NCBI RefSeq assembly: GCF_018035235.1
Contig: NZ_WPCV01000001.1
Location: 372,001-436,000 of the forward strand
DNA from: Citrobacter sp. On2M
GTDB taxonomy: Bacteria; Pseudomonadota; Gammaproteobacteria; Enterobacterales; Enterobacteriaceae
Direction: 5' to 3'
DNA: 64,000 bases
The notes below the pieces were generated by a model. It had not been told where the DNA came from and did not search any database. It worked only from the letters and a program-made list of their open reading frames with translations. Shown here piece after piece: positions 1-8,004 of the stretch. Each line of letters begins with the position of its first letter. Within the stretch, counting starts at the first letter, position 1. Position numbers and translations under genes: made by a program.

Positions 1-23
1 TTTGCATATTTCCTTGTTGCGCT

Positions 24-47
24 ATATTTTCATTTTAATGAAGATAT
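24..47. promoter_or_regulatory. Candidate YhfZ operator 1
   Basis: A 24-bp inverted repeat, ATATTTTCA-N6-TGAAGATAT, in which 8 of 9 arm positions pair. It lies just upstream of yhfZ and abuts a second copy at 48-71. A possible promoter (TTGCAT at 2-7, TATATT at 23-28) would place it over the transcription start. Binding by YhfZ is inferred from the fact that the operon encodes a winged-helix regulator and that the same motif recurs before yhfX. Confidence 0.55.
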
Positions 48-71
48 AAATATTCAATTTACTGAAAATAT
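48..71. promoter_or_regulatory. Candidate YhfZ operator 2
   Basis: A second 24-bp inverted repeat, AAATATTCA-N6-TGAAAATAT, with 7 of 9 arm positions paired. It starts exactly where the first ends and finishes three bases before the yhfZ start codon, where no clear Shine-Dalgarno sequence is seen. A protein bound here would also block translation initiation or early elongation, which fits autorepression. Confidence 0.55.
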
Positions 72-74
72 ATA

Positions 75-980
75 ATGAGTCGGACATTTATTAAGAAGGA
101 AGGGGTTGTACTGACAACCCTGGCCCGTTACCTGCTCGGTGAAAAGTGTGGTAACCGTTTGAAAACCATTGATGAACTGGCGAGCGAATGCCGCTCGTCG
201 GTGGGATTAACGCAGGCCGCGCTAAAAACACTGGAATCGTCAGGCGCGATCCGTATTGAGCGTCGTGGGCGTAATGGTAGTTACCTGGTAGAGATGGATA
301 ACCGCACGCTGTTGACGCATGTGGATATCAATACTGTGGTCTGTGCGATGCCGCTACCCTACACCCGTTTATATGAAGGGCTGGCGAGTGGGCTTAAGGC
401 ACAGTTTGATGGGATCCCGTTTTATTACGCACACATGCGTGGGGCCGATATTCGCGTGGAATGCCTGCTAAACGGCGTTTACGACATGGCGGTGGTTTCT
501 CGCCTGGCTGCGGAAAGTTATCTTGCCCAGGACGGGCTGCGCATCACGTTGGCGCTGGGGCCGCATACCTACGTCGGCGAACATCAACTGATTTGTCGCA
601 AAGGCGAATGTGCCGCGGTAAAACGGGTCGGGCTCGATAATCGCTCGGCGGATCAGAAAATCATGACCGAGGCCTGTTTTGGCGATCGTGACGTTGAACT
701 GATCGATATGCCTTACCACGAGAGTTTGCAGCGCATCGCGAAAGGAGATGTCGATGCGGTGATCTGGAACGTGGTAGCAGAGGCCGAATTGGCGGTACTG
801 GGATTAGAAGCCACGCCGCTCACCAACGATCCGCGATTTCTACAGGCCACGGAGGCGGTGGTGCTGACCCGGGCAGAGGATTATCCGATGCAACAGTTAC
901 TGCGGGCGGTTGTTAATAAAGAGGCACTGCTCGCCCACCAACAACGTGTGGCGAACGGTGAACAGGAACCCAGTTATTAA
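75..980 (+). CDS. yhfZ: YhfZ, winged-helix regulator with a binding-protein-like domain
   Basis: The 301-residue product matches E. coli YhfZ in length and sequence. Residues about 1-75 form a GntR-like winged helix-turn-helix (segment TIDELASECRSSVGLTQAAL and the following wing). Residues about 80-300 resemble a two-lobe periplasmic-binding-protein fold, as in many effector-sensing regulators. It is the first gene of the yhf operon and very probably controls it; the ligand is unknown. Two abutting palindromes sit directly in front of its start codon. The stop is followed at once by yhfY, implying one transcript. Assignment is firm by recognition; regulatory function is inferred. Confidence 0.9.
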   Translation: MSRTFIKKEGVVLTTLARYLLGEKCGNRLKTIDELASECRSSVGLTQAALKTLESSGAIRIERRGRNGSYLVEMDNRTLLTHVDINTVVCAMPLPYTRLYEGLASGLKAQFDGIPFYYAHMRGADIRVECLLNGVYDMAVVSRLAAESYLAQDGLRITLALGPHTYVGEHQLICRKGECAAVKRVGLDNRSADQKIMTEACFGDRDVELIDMPYHESLQRIAKGDVDAVIWNVVAEAELAVLGLEATPLTNDPRFLQATEAVVLTRAEDYPMQQLLRAVVNKEALLAHQQRVANGEQEPSY

Positions 981-995
981 GTGAAGGCGAACGAC

Positions 996-1358
996 ATGGA
1001 AAACAGGTTGAACCTGCTGTGTGAAGCAGGTGTTATCGACAAGGATATTTGCAGCGGCATGCTGCAGGTCGTCAGGCGGCTGGACGAAGAATGGCGTTTG
1101 CCGATTCACAGCGAGCAAGGAACCATGGCGATGACGCATATGGCGAGTGCGCTCATGCGCAGTCGCCAGGGCGAGGTGATTGAAGCGCTGGATGGTGAGC
1201 TGCTGGAGGAACTGGCGCAATCTCATCTCTGGCCGACTATTTTACTGGTCCATCAGGCATTGCTGAAAGAATTCACGGTGACGCTACATGTGAATGAAGA
1301 AGGCTACATGCTGGCGAACTTGTATGGATTGTGGATGGCGGCACACGAAGATGTCTGA
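996..1358 (+). CDS. yhfY: YhfY, PRD-domain protein
   Basis: A 120-residue protein like E. coli YhfY, which is classed as a PTS-regulation-domain (PRD) protein. A PRD is a helical module that is normally phosphorylated on histidine by the phosphotransferase system and controls a regulator. An in-frame GTG lies at 981, but the ATG at 996 is preferred: it matches the E. coli start (MENRLN) and has AAGG at a good distance. There is no DNA-binding or antiterminator domain, so it is a stand-alone PRD. Lying beside the regulator YhfZ, it may link the operon to PTS state; that is inference. Confidence 0.85.
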   Translation: MENRLNLLCEAGVIDKDICSGMLQVVRRLDEEWRLPIHSEQGTMAMTHMASALMRSRQGEVIEALDGELLEELAQSHLWPTILLVHQALLKEFTVTLHVNEEGYMLANLYGLWMAAHEDV

Positions 1359-1388
1359 AATCAATGGGGAAATAGCGTATTGCATCCT

Positions 1389-1412
1389 AAATATTCAAAA
1401 AAATGAATATTT
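1389..1412. promoter_or_regulatory. Candidate YhfZ operator 3, in the yhfY-yhfX gap
   Basis: A perfect 24-bp inverted repeat, AAATATTCA-N6-TGAATATTT, with all nine arm positions paired. It has the same arms and spacing as the two sites before yhfZ. A TTGCAT hexamer (1380-1385), also present before yhfZ at 2-7, lies just upstream. It could be an operator for an internal promoter of yhfX onward, or a roadblock site. It is not a terminator: there is no GC stem or T run. Confidence 0.5.
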
Positions 1413-1441
1413 AGCTGAAGGATTAGAAACGAGGCAGAGAA

Positions 1442-2605
1442 ATGTTTATAGACGCATTGAAACGCCAGAACCCCGCGCTAATCTCCGCCGCTGTCGCGCT
1501 GTGGCAGCAGGGAAAGATCGCGCCTGACAGTTGGGTTATTGATGTTGACCAGGTTATTGATAATGGCAAACGCCTGCTGGACGTCGCCAGGCAGTATGGC
1601 ATCTCGCTGTACCTGATGACTAAACAGGTTGGACGCAATCCATGGCTGGCGGAGAAACTATTGCAGCTTGGCTATGAAGGCATCGTGGTTGTCGATTACA
1701 AGGAGAGTCGCGTCATGCGCCGTGCCGGGTTGCCGGTGGCGCATCAGGGACATCTGGTGCAGATCCCTTCGCGACAGGTCAATCAGGCTGTCGCACAAGG
1801 AACCGAGGTCATTACGTTGTTTTCGCTGGAGAAAGCGCGCGAAGTTTCGGCGGCGGCGGTGAAGGCCGGTTGCCAGCAAAACGTGATGCTGAAGGTGTAT
1901 GACAAGGATGATTTTCTCTATCCGGGGCAAGAAAGCGGCTTTCCGCTGATATATCTGACGGATGTGGTCAATGAAATCCGCAGACTGCCGGGCCTGCGCC
2001 TGAGCGGCCTCACCCATTTCCCGTGCCTGTTATGGGATGAAAACTCCGCGCAGACGATGCCGACGCCTAATCTGCACACGCTGGTGAGTGCCCGGCGTCA
2101 GTTGGCCCAAGCCGGAATTACTATTGATCAGCTTAATGCGCCGTCAGCCAGTAGCTGCACATCATTACCCCTACTGGCGGAATATGGCGTCACTCACGCC
2201 GAGCCGGGTCATGCGCTGACAGGCACCATCCCTGCCAATCAAAAGGGCGACCAGCCTGAACGTATTGCGATGCTGTGGCTGAGCGAGGTCTCGCACACGT
2301 TTCGCGGGGACAGTTATTGCTACGGCGGGGGCTATTACCGTCGCGGTCATGCGCAAAACGCACTGGTCTTTACGCCGGAAAATGACGCCCCCATAGCCGC
2401 GAAGCTAAAACCCGTTGACGACAGCAGTATCGATTACTACCTGCCCGTAGCCGGTGAGTTTCCGGTGAGCAGCGCAGTGATCTTCTGTTTTCGCACCCAG
2501 ATTTTCGTGACGCGCAGCGACGTGGTGTTGGTGTCGGGTATCCAGCGTGGCGTGGCTGAAATCGTCGCGCGTTATGACAGTCTCGGCAATATTCTGGAGG
2601 ACTAA
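1442..2605 (+). CDS. yhfX: YhfX, PLP-dependent alanine-racemase-like enzyme
   Basis: A 387-residue protein of the fold-type III PLP family (N-terminal alanine-racemase-like barrel, C-terminal beta domain). The lysine in [10 protein letters not shown] (about residue 61) follows the first strand VIDVD and is the likely Schiff-base lysine. Such enzymes racemise or decarboxylate amino acids; the substrate here is unknown. The start is supported by GAGG seven bases upstream. The stop overlaps the yhfW start by one base (TAATG), so translation is coupled. A palindromic candidate operator lies in the 83-base gap before it. Identity as YhfX is secure; activity is not established. Confidence 0.88.
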   Translation: MFIDALKRQNPALISAAVALWQQGKIAPDSWVIDVDQVIDNGKRLLDVARQYGISLYLMTKQVGRNPWLAEKLLQLGYEGIVVVDYKESRVMRRAGLPVAHQGHLVQIPSRQVNQAVAQGTEVITLFSLEKAREVSAAAVKAGCQQNVMLKVYDKDDFLYPGQESGFPLIYLTDVVNEIRRLPGLRLSGLTHFPCLLWDENSAQTMPTPNLHTLVSARRQLAQAGITIDQLNAPSASSCTSLPLLAEYGVTHAEPGHALTGTIPANQKGDQPERIAMLWLSEVSHTFRGDSYCYGGGYYRRGHAQNALVFTPENDAPIAAKLKPVDDSSIDYYLPVAGEFPVSSAVIFCFRTQIFVTRSDVVLVSGIQRGVAEIVARYDSLGNILED

Positions 2606-3831
2606 TGGCCCGATTCGTGGTGTTGGTAATCGACAGTTTTGGCGTCGGCGCAATGAAAGACGTTGCGCGGGTTAGACCTCAGGATGCCGGGGCGAATACC
2701 TGTGGACATATCCTGAGTGAATTCCCGCAGTTACGACTACCTACGCTGGAAAAATTGGGATTGATTAACGCGTTGGGTTATACGCCAGGCGTGATGAATC
2801 CTTCGGAATCGGCAGTCTGGGGCGTTGCACAGTTGCAGCATGAAGGTGGCGATACCTTTATGGGGCATCAGGAAATTTTAGGCACACGGCCTCAGGCGCC
2901 GCTGCGGATGCCATTTAACGACGTCATCGATGGCGTTGAGCAAGCGCTGAAATTGGCGGGCTGGCAGGTGGAACGCCGTGGTAGCGAGCTGGCGTTTCTG
3001 TGGGTCAACGATGCGGTTGCGGTGGGCGATAACCTCGAGGCTGATTTAGGTCAGGTCTACAACGTCACTGCCAACCTGTCCGCCATTGCGTTTGATGAGG
3101 TGCTAAAGATTGGCCGCATAGTGCGTGAACAGGTTCAGGTCGGGCGCGTCATAACCTTTGGCGGCCAGCTTGCGAACAGCCAGCGCATTCTGGATGCCGC
3201 CGAAACGATGGAAGGGCGCTTTGTTGGCATTAATGCCCCACGTTCTGGCGCGTATGAAAACGGCTTTCAGGTCAGGCATATGGGCTTTGGCGTAGATGAG
3301 CAGGTACAAGTACCGCAAAAACTGCATGACGCCGGGATCCCTACCGTGCTGGTCGGTAAAGTGGCGGATATCGTTGGCAATCCGCACGGGCGCAACTGGC
3401 AAAACCTGGTGGATAGCCAGCAGATCATGGATATCACCCTTAACGAATTTAACGCTGAGTCGACGGTATTTATCTGTACCAACATTCAGGAAACCGATCT
3501 TGCCGGGCACGCTGAAGACGTCGCGCGGTATGCCGAACGATTACAGCTTGTCGATCTTAATCTTTCGCGCCTTCTGGCTGCCATGGATCCCAATGACTGT
3601 CTGGTGGTCATGGCCGATCACGGCAACGATCCGACCATTGGGCACAGCCATCATACCCGGGAAGTTGTGCCAGTTCTGGTGTATCAACAGGGCCTGGAGC
3701 CTGCGCAATTAGGCATCCGGGCGACGTTATCCGATGTTGGCGCGACGGTGTGCGAGTTTTTTGGCGCGCAGCGACCGCAAAACGGCAGCTCTTTTCTTTC
3801 GGCTTTACGGCTTTCAGGAGACACCTTATGA
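2605..3831 (+). CDS. yhfW: YhfW, phosphopentomutase-like metalloenzyme
   Basis: A 408-residue member of the alkaline-phosphatase superfamily, close to phosphopentomutase DeoB. The N-terminal [10 protein letters not shown] carries the first metal-binding aspartate (D10). The segment [10 protein letters not shown] keeps the threonine (T84) of the D-T-x-x-G-H motif in which phosphopentomutases hold their phosphothreonine. The C-terminal [15 protein letters not shown] holds further Mn2+ ligands. It probably moves phosphate on a sugar-like substrate; the actual substrate is unknown. It overlaps yhfX upstream by one base and php downstream by four (ATGA). Confidence 0.87.
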   Translation: MARFVVLVIDSFGVGAMKDVARVRPQDAGANTCGHILSEFPQLRLPTLEKLGLINALGYTPGVMNPSESAVWGVAQLQHEGGDTFMGHQEILGTRPQAPLRMPFNDVIDGVEQALKLAGWQVERRGSELAFLWVNDAVAVGDNLEADLGQVYNVTANLSAIAFDEVLKIGRIVREQVQVGRVITFGGQLANSQRILDAAETMEGRFVGINAPRSGAYENGFQVRHMGFGVDEQVQVPQKLHDAGIPTVLVGKVADIVGNPHGRNWQNLVDSQQIMDITLNEFNAESTVFICTNIQETDLAGHAEDVARYAERLQLVDLNLSRLLAAMDPNDCLVVMADHGNDPTIGHSHHTREVVPVLVYQQGLEPAQLGIRATLSDVGATVCEFFGAQRPQNGSSFLSALRLSGDTL

Positions 3832-4706
3832 ATTTTGATCCGACGGGCTACACCTGGGTCCACGAGCATCTGCATATCGATCTCTCCGGGTTCAAGAATA
3901 ACCTCGACTGCCGGTTAGATCAGTACGATCTCATCTGTCAGGAGATGAAGGATCTCCGGACGTCAGGCGTCAGCAACATTATTGAGATGACCAACCGCTA
4001 TATGGGACGTAATCCGCAATTCATGCTCTCACTGATGCGTGATACCGGAATTAACGTTATGGCCTGTACAGGCTATTACCAGGATGCGTTTTTCCCTGAA
4101 CATGTCGCAACCTGCAGCGTAGAACAGCTCGCGCAGGAGATGGTCGATGAGATTGTCGTCGGTATTGATGGCACTGAATTGAAAGCCGGAATTATCGCGG
4201 AAATCGGCTCCAGCGAAGGGGTAATTACGCCGCTTGAAGAGAAGGTGTTTATCGCTGCAGCGCGGGCACATCGCGAAACCGGACGCCCTATCTCGACCCA
4301 TACCTCTTTTAGCACGATGGGGTTGGAACAGCTGGCTCTGCTGAAGGCGCACGGCGTTGACCTTTCCCGTGTGACCGTGGGTCATTGTGATTTGAAAGAT
4401 AACCTCGACAACATCTATCGCATGATTGATCTCGGCGCGTATGTGCAGTTCGATACCATCGGTAAAAACAACTATTACCCGGATGAGAAACGCATCGCCA
4501 TGCTGCATGCGATACGCGATCGCGGACTGCTTAGCCACGTCATGCTCTCTATGGACATTACCCGCCGCTCGCATTTAAAAGCCAATGGCGGTAATGGCTA
4601 CGACTACCTGTTAACCACCTTTATCCCACAGCTGCGCCAGTCAGGATTCAGTCAGGCCGATGTGGACACGATGTTACATGATAACCCTTCAAAATTTTTC
4701 CAATAA
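3828..4706 (+). CDS. php: Php, phosphotriesterase homology protein
   Basis: A 292-residue amidohydrolase-superfamily barrel, the length of E. coli PHP. The two-zinc site can be read: HEH at residues 12-14 (VHEHLHID), the bridging glutamate in AEIGSS, histidines in STHTSF and VGHCDL, and the aspartate in LSMDITR. The family hydrolyses phosphoesters, lactones or amides; the PHP substrate is not known to me. The ATG at 3828 is chosen because it matches E. coli, overlaps the yhfW stop as ATGA and follows CAGGAG. An upstream in-frame extension inside yhfW is rejected. Confidence 0.9.
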   Translation: MNFDPTGYTWVHEHLHIDLSGFKNNLDCRLDQYDLICQEMKDLRTSGVSNIIEMTNRYMGRNPQFMLSLMRDTGINVMACTGYYQDAFFPEHVATCSVEQLAQEMVDEIVVGIDGTELKAGIIAEIGSSEGVITPLEEKVFIAAARAHRETGRPISTHTSFSTMGLEQLALLKAHGVDLSRVTVGHCDLKDNLDNIYRMIDLGAYVQFDTIGKNNYYPDEKRIAMLHAIRDRGLLSHVMLSMDITRRSHLKANGGNGYDYLLTTFIPQLRQSGFSQADVDTMLHDNPSKFFQ

Positions 4707-4716
4707 GGACAGAATC

Positions 4717-5070
4717 ATGAAAAAGATTGGCGTTGCTGGCTTACAGCGTGAGCAGATTAAAAAAACTATCGAAACTGCCGCTCCGGGCTGTTTTGAAGTC
4801 TCCATTCATAACGATATGGAGGCGGCAATGAAGGTGAAATCCGGACAGTTGGATTACTACATCGGTGCGTGTAACACCGGCGCGGGGGCTGCGCTGTCGA
4901 TTGCCATCGCGGTGATTGGCTACAACAAAAGCTGCACTATCGCCAAGCCGGGTATTAAGGCGAAAGACGAACAGATCGCAAAAATGGTCGCGGAAGGGAA
5001 AGTGGCATTTGGTCTCTCCGTCGAACATGTTGAACATGCGATTCCGATGCTGGTTAACCATCTGAAATAA
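4717..5070 (+). CDS. yhfU: YhfU, small DUF2620 protein
   Basis: A 117-residue soluble protein with the length of E. coli YhfU (DUF2620 family, function unknown). It has an alpha/beta pattern with an N-terminal KKIGVAGL strand and a glycine-rich ACNTGAGAA loop. This recalls the small cytoplasmic partners of PTS-like transporters, but I see no phosphorylatable cysteine in the usual PTS IIB place, so that comparison is weak. It lies directly upstream of the membrane protein YhfT, suggesting that the pair works together. The start at 4717 follows AAGGAC. Confidence 0.85.
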   Translation: MKKIGVAGLQREQIKKTIETAAPGCFEVSIHNDMEAAMKVKSGQLDYYIGACNTGAGAALSIAIAVIGYNKSCTIAKPGIKAKDEQIAKMVAEGKVAFGLSVEHVEHAIPMLVNHLK

Positions 5071-5081
5071 AAGGCATGACT

Positions 5082-6386
5082 ATGGATCTGTATATTCAGA
5101 TTGTGGTGGTGGCCTGCCTGACCGGCATGACGTCACTTCTGGCGCATCGTTCGGCGGCTGTCTTTCATGACGGCATCCGTCCGATTCTGCCGCAGCTGAT
5201 CGAGGGGTACATGAATCGCCGCGAGGCGGGAAGTATCGCGTTTGGTCTGAGTATTGGCTTTGTCGCGTCGGTTGGGATCTCCTTTACTCTGAAAACCGGC
5301 TTACTTAACGCCTGGCTGCTGTTCCTGCCGACGGATATTCTCGGCGTGCTGGCAATGAACAGCCTGTTGGCGTTCGGTCTGGGTGCTATCTGGGGCGTAC
5401 TGATTCTGACCTGCCTGCTGCCGGTGAACCATCTGCTCACAGCGTTGCCGGTTGATGTACTGGGTAGCCTTGGCGAGCTGAGTTCTCCGGTCGTTTCCGC
5501 ATTCGCACTTTTCCCGCTGGTCGCGATTTTCTACCAGTTTGGCTGGAAACACAGCATTATCGCGGCGGTGGTGGTGCTGATGACCCGCGTCGTGGTGGTG
5601 CGTTACTTCCCGCATCTGAACCCGGAATCGATTGAGATTTTTGTGGGGATGATGATGCTGCTGGTGATTGCCATTACGCATGATATTCGCCACCGTGGCG
5701 ATGAAGAGATGGATGGCAGCGGGCTATCGGTCTTTGAAGAACGAACCTCGCGGATTATTAAAAACCTGCCGTACATCGCGATTGTCGGTGCACTGATTGC
5801 CGCCGTCGCCAGTATGAAGATTTTCGCTGGTAGCGAAGTTTCAATTTTTACGCTGGAAAAAGCCTATTCGGCGGGGATTACGCCGGAGCAATCGCAGACG
5901 CTGGTTAACCAGGCGGCGCTGGCAGAATTTATGCGTGGGTTGGGTTTTGTGCCGTTGATTGCCACCACCGCGCTGGCAACCGGTGTATACGCGGTAGCGG
6001 GCTTCACCTTTGTTTATTCCGTTGGCTATCTGGCTCCGAACCCGTGGATAGCGGCAATCCTTGGCGCTATCGTGATTTCCGCAGAAGTGCTGCTGCTACG
6101 CTCAATTGGCAAATGGCTGGGGCGTTATCCATCAGTGCGTAACGCGTCGGACAATATTCGTAATGCGATGAATATGCTGATGGAAATGGCGCTGTTGGTA
6201 GGCTCGATTTTTGCCGCCATCAAGATGGCTGGCTACACCGGTTTCTCGATTGCGGTGGCGATCTACTTCCTCAACGAATCGATAGGGCGTCCGGTTCAGA
6301 AGATGGCAGCCCCGGTCGTGGCAGTAATGATCACCGGTATTGTGCTGAATATTCTCTACTGGTTTGGTCTGTTTGTTCCGGCCTGA
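5082..6386 (+). CDS. yhfT: YhfT, multi-pass inner-membrane transporter-like protein
   Basis: A 434-residue hydrophobic protein with roughly ten to twelve membrane-spanning stretches, matching E. coli YhfT, a predicted transporter. It is the only membrane protein of the operon and is the obvious candidate to import the substrate of the yhf enzymes. The second ATG (5082) is preferred over the one at 5076: AAGG at 5071-5074 is correctly spaced only for the second, and MDLYIQ is the E. coli N terminus. The transported compound is unknown. Confidence 0.85.
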   Translation: MDLYIQIVVVACLTGMTSLLAHRSAAVFHDGIRPILPQLIEGYMNRREAGSIAFGLSIGFVASVGISFTLKTGLLNAWLLFLPTDILGVLAMNSLLAFGLGAIWGVLILTCLLPVNHLLTALPVDVLGSLGELSSPVVSAFALFPLVAIFYQFGWKHSIIAAVVVLMTRVVVVRYFPHLNPESIEIFVGMMMLLVIAITHDIRHRGDEEMDGSGLSVFEERTSRIIKNLPYIAIVGALIAAVASMKIFAGSEVSIFTLEKAYSAGITPEQSQTLVNQAALAEFMRGLGFVPLIATTALATGVYAVAGFTFVYSVGYLAPNPWIAAILGAIVISAEVLLLRSIGKWLGRYPSVRNASDNIRNAMNMLMEMALLVGSIFAAIKMAGYTGFSIAVAIYFLNESIGRPVQKMAAPVVAVMITGIVLNILYWFGLFVPA

Positions 6387-6399
6387 GGAGGTGTAAAAC

Positions 6400-7494
6400 A
6401 TGAAGACGTTCCCTCTGCAAAGCCTGACGATTGCGCAGGCACAGCAGAAGCAGTTTGCGTTGGTGGATGTGATCTGCCGTCACTTTCCGGGTGCTGATTT
6501 TCTGTCCGGCGGAGATTTGGGACTGGCTCCGGGGCTGAATCAGCCCCGGGTCACGCAGCGTGTGGAAAAGGTGTTGGCCGAGGCTTTTCATGCTGAGGCC
6601 GCTGCCTTGGTCCAGGGCGCAGGCACCGGGGCTATTCGCGCCGGGCTGGCTGCACTCCTCAAACCTGGGCAGCGACTGCTGGTTCACGACGCGCCTGTGT
6701 ATCCGACAACACAGGTGATCATCGAGCAGATGGGCATCACCCTGGTCAGGGCTGATTTCAACTGCCCCTCGGCAATCATGCGGGCTATTACGCAGTATCG
6801 CCCTGACGCCGCGCTGGTACAGCATACGCGGCAGCAACCGCAGGACCGTTACGTTTTAGCGGATGTGTTGGCGGAAATAACGCAATGCGGTGTACCGACG
6901 TTAACCGATGATAACTACGCGGTGATGAAAGTAGACGGAATTGGTTGTGAACGAGGGGCGACGCTGTCCACCTTTTCCTGCTTTAAGCTCTTCGGTCCGG
7001 AAGGCGTAGGGGCGGTTGTCGGCAAGGCGGAGGTTATCGCTAAAATCCGTACCAGCCTCTATTCCGGTGGCAGCCAGATCCAGGGGGGGCAAGCACTGGA
7101 AGTGCTGCGTGGCCTGGTTTTCGCCCCTGTAATGCATGCGGTACAGGCTGGGGTAACTGAACGGCTGCTAACGATGCTCAATAGCGGAGTGCTACCCGAG
7201 GTGAAACAGGCTGTTATTGCCAATGCCCAGTCGAAGGTGCTGATCGTGGAGTTTCACCAGCCGATTGCCGCCCGCGTGCTGAAGGTGGCGCAAGAAAGAG
7301 GCGCGCTACCGTACCCGGTGGGAGCTGAGTCGAAGTATGAGATCCCGCCGCTGTTCTATCGCCTTTCCGGGACATTTCGTGAAGCAAATCCGTCGTTGGG
7401 TGATTATGCGATTCGCATTAATCCAAATCGCAGTGGAGAAGAGACCGTACTACGTATTTTGCGCGAGAGCGTGAATGCGATGATGTGTGAATGA
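6400..7494 (+). CDS. yhfS: YhfS, PLP-dependent aminotransferase/lyase-like enzyme
   Basis: A 364-residue fold-type I PLP enzyme. TLTDDNYAVMK (about 168-177) supplies the aspartate that pairs with the pyridine nitrogen. STFSCFKLFGPEG (about 190-202) holds the Schiff-base lysine K196. The family includes cystathionine lyases and aminotransferases; the reaction is not known. It follows GAGGAGGTG, the strongest ribosome-binding site of the operon, and ends the operon just before a good terminator. E. coli YhfS is a few residues shorter. Confidence 0.87.
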   Translation: MKTFPLQSLTIAQAQQKQFALVDVICRHFPGADFLSGGDLGLAPGLNQPRVTQRVEKVLAEAFHAEAAALVQGAGTGAIRAGLAALLKPGQRLLVHDAPVYPTTQVIIEQMGITLVRADFNCPSAIMRAITQYRPDAALVQHTRQQPQDRYVLADVLAEITQCGVPTLTDDNYAVMKVDGIGCERGATLSTFSCFKLFGPEGVGAVVGKAEVIAKIRTSLYSGGSQIQGGQALEVLRGLVFAPVMHAVQAGVTERLLTMLNSGVLPEVKQAVIANAQSKVLIVEFHQPIAARVLKVAQERGALPYPVGAESKYEIPPLFYRLSGTFREANPSLGDYAIRINPNRSGEETVLRILRESVNAMMCE

Positions 7495-7513
7495 GTATCT
7501 AATCTATAAATGG

Positions 7514-7540
7514 AAAAACCGGGGAGTTCCCGGTTTTTTT
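7514..7540 (+). terminator. Terminator of the yhf operon
   Basis: A hairpin of AAAAACCGGG with CCCGGTTTTT around a five-base loop, continuing into a T run, 20 bases after the yhfS stop. With A on one side and T on the other it could also stop yhfL transcription from the minus strand. Confidence 0.85.
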
Positions 7541-7561
7541 GTATCTGCGCAATCGCTTCTA

Positions 7562-7732
7562 TTACTGATCTGCAGCCGGGCCGCAACCACCAATAATTTT
7601 AGAAATTGAAATAGCCGGATGCAGTAAGTAATCGTAGCTACAGTTATTTTTTTTGTTTTCGATATGACCAGTACATGCAGTCAGCGTAGCCAGTACACCT
7701 GCCACGATGGTGATTTTTGCAAATTTAAACAT
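7562..7732 (-). CDS. yhfL: YhfL, small outer-membrane-type lipoprotein
   Basis: A 56-residue reading frame that translates to a recognisable E. coli YhfL. It has a lysine-containing N terminus, a hydrophobic stretch and the lipobox LTAC, so Cys20 would be lipidated after signal peptidase II cleavage. The mature part (about 37 residues) ends in the conserved ISKIIGGCGPAA and has two more cysteines (31 and 50) that could form a disulfide. AAGGA precedes the ATG. Function is unknown. In E. coli K-12 the frl operon lies between yhfL and yhfS; here the two genes are neighbours, converging on one terminator. Confidence 0.85.
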   Translation of the reverse strand: MFKFAKITIVAGVLATLTACTGHIENKKNNCSYDYLLHPAISISKIIGGCGPAADQ

Positions 7733-7962
7733 GATAAAATCCTTGTAAGATATCTGTTTTTTAAATGGATGAAATCCATTTCTCGTCGATTAAGATATCA
7801 ACTAAGGAAAATTTTAAATAGTCCGAATAAGGACATAGTAATGTTTGTGTGGAATATATTTTTAATGGATTAAAATACTATGAAATGTATCTGTAATTAA
7901 TGAAATGATGAATGCTATGAATGATATATTGTGTAGATTAAATATTGATTCTTATGAATCAT

Positions 7963-7995
7963 AAATAGATGCCCTGATATTAAGGGCATCTATTT
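7963..7995. terminator. Terminator after cysG
   Basis: A perfect 13-bp stem, AAATAGATGCCCT with AGGGCATCTATTT, around a seven-base loop, starting nine bases after the cysG stop. It ends the nir-cysG transcript on the minus strand. The 230 bases between it and yhfL (7733-7962) are AT-rich; only the presumed yhfL promoter is expected there and I see no gene. Confidence 0.75.
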
Positions 7996-8004
7996 AACGT
8001 TCAA

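Noticed and set aside
1389..1412. yhfY-yhfX palindrome read as a transcription terminator
   Set aside because: The stem is all A-T rich and no T run follows on either strand, so it would not terminate; the match to the yhfZ sites favours an operator.
7768..7873. A 34-residue plus-strand peptide frame in the AT-rich gap after yhfL
   Set aside because: No Shine-Dalgarno sequence, biased composition from AT-rich DNA, and it overlaps the expected yhfL promoter region.
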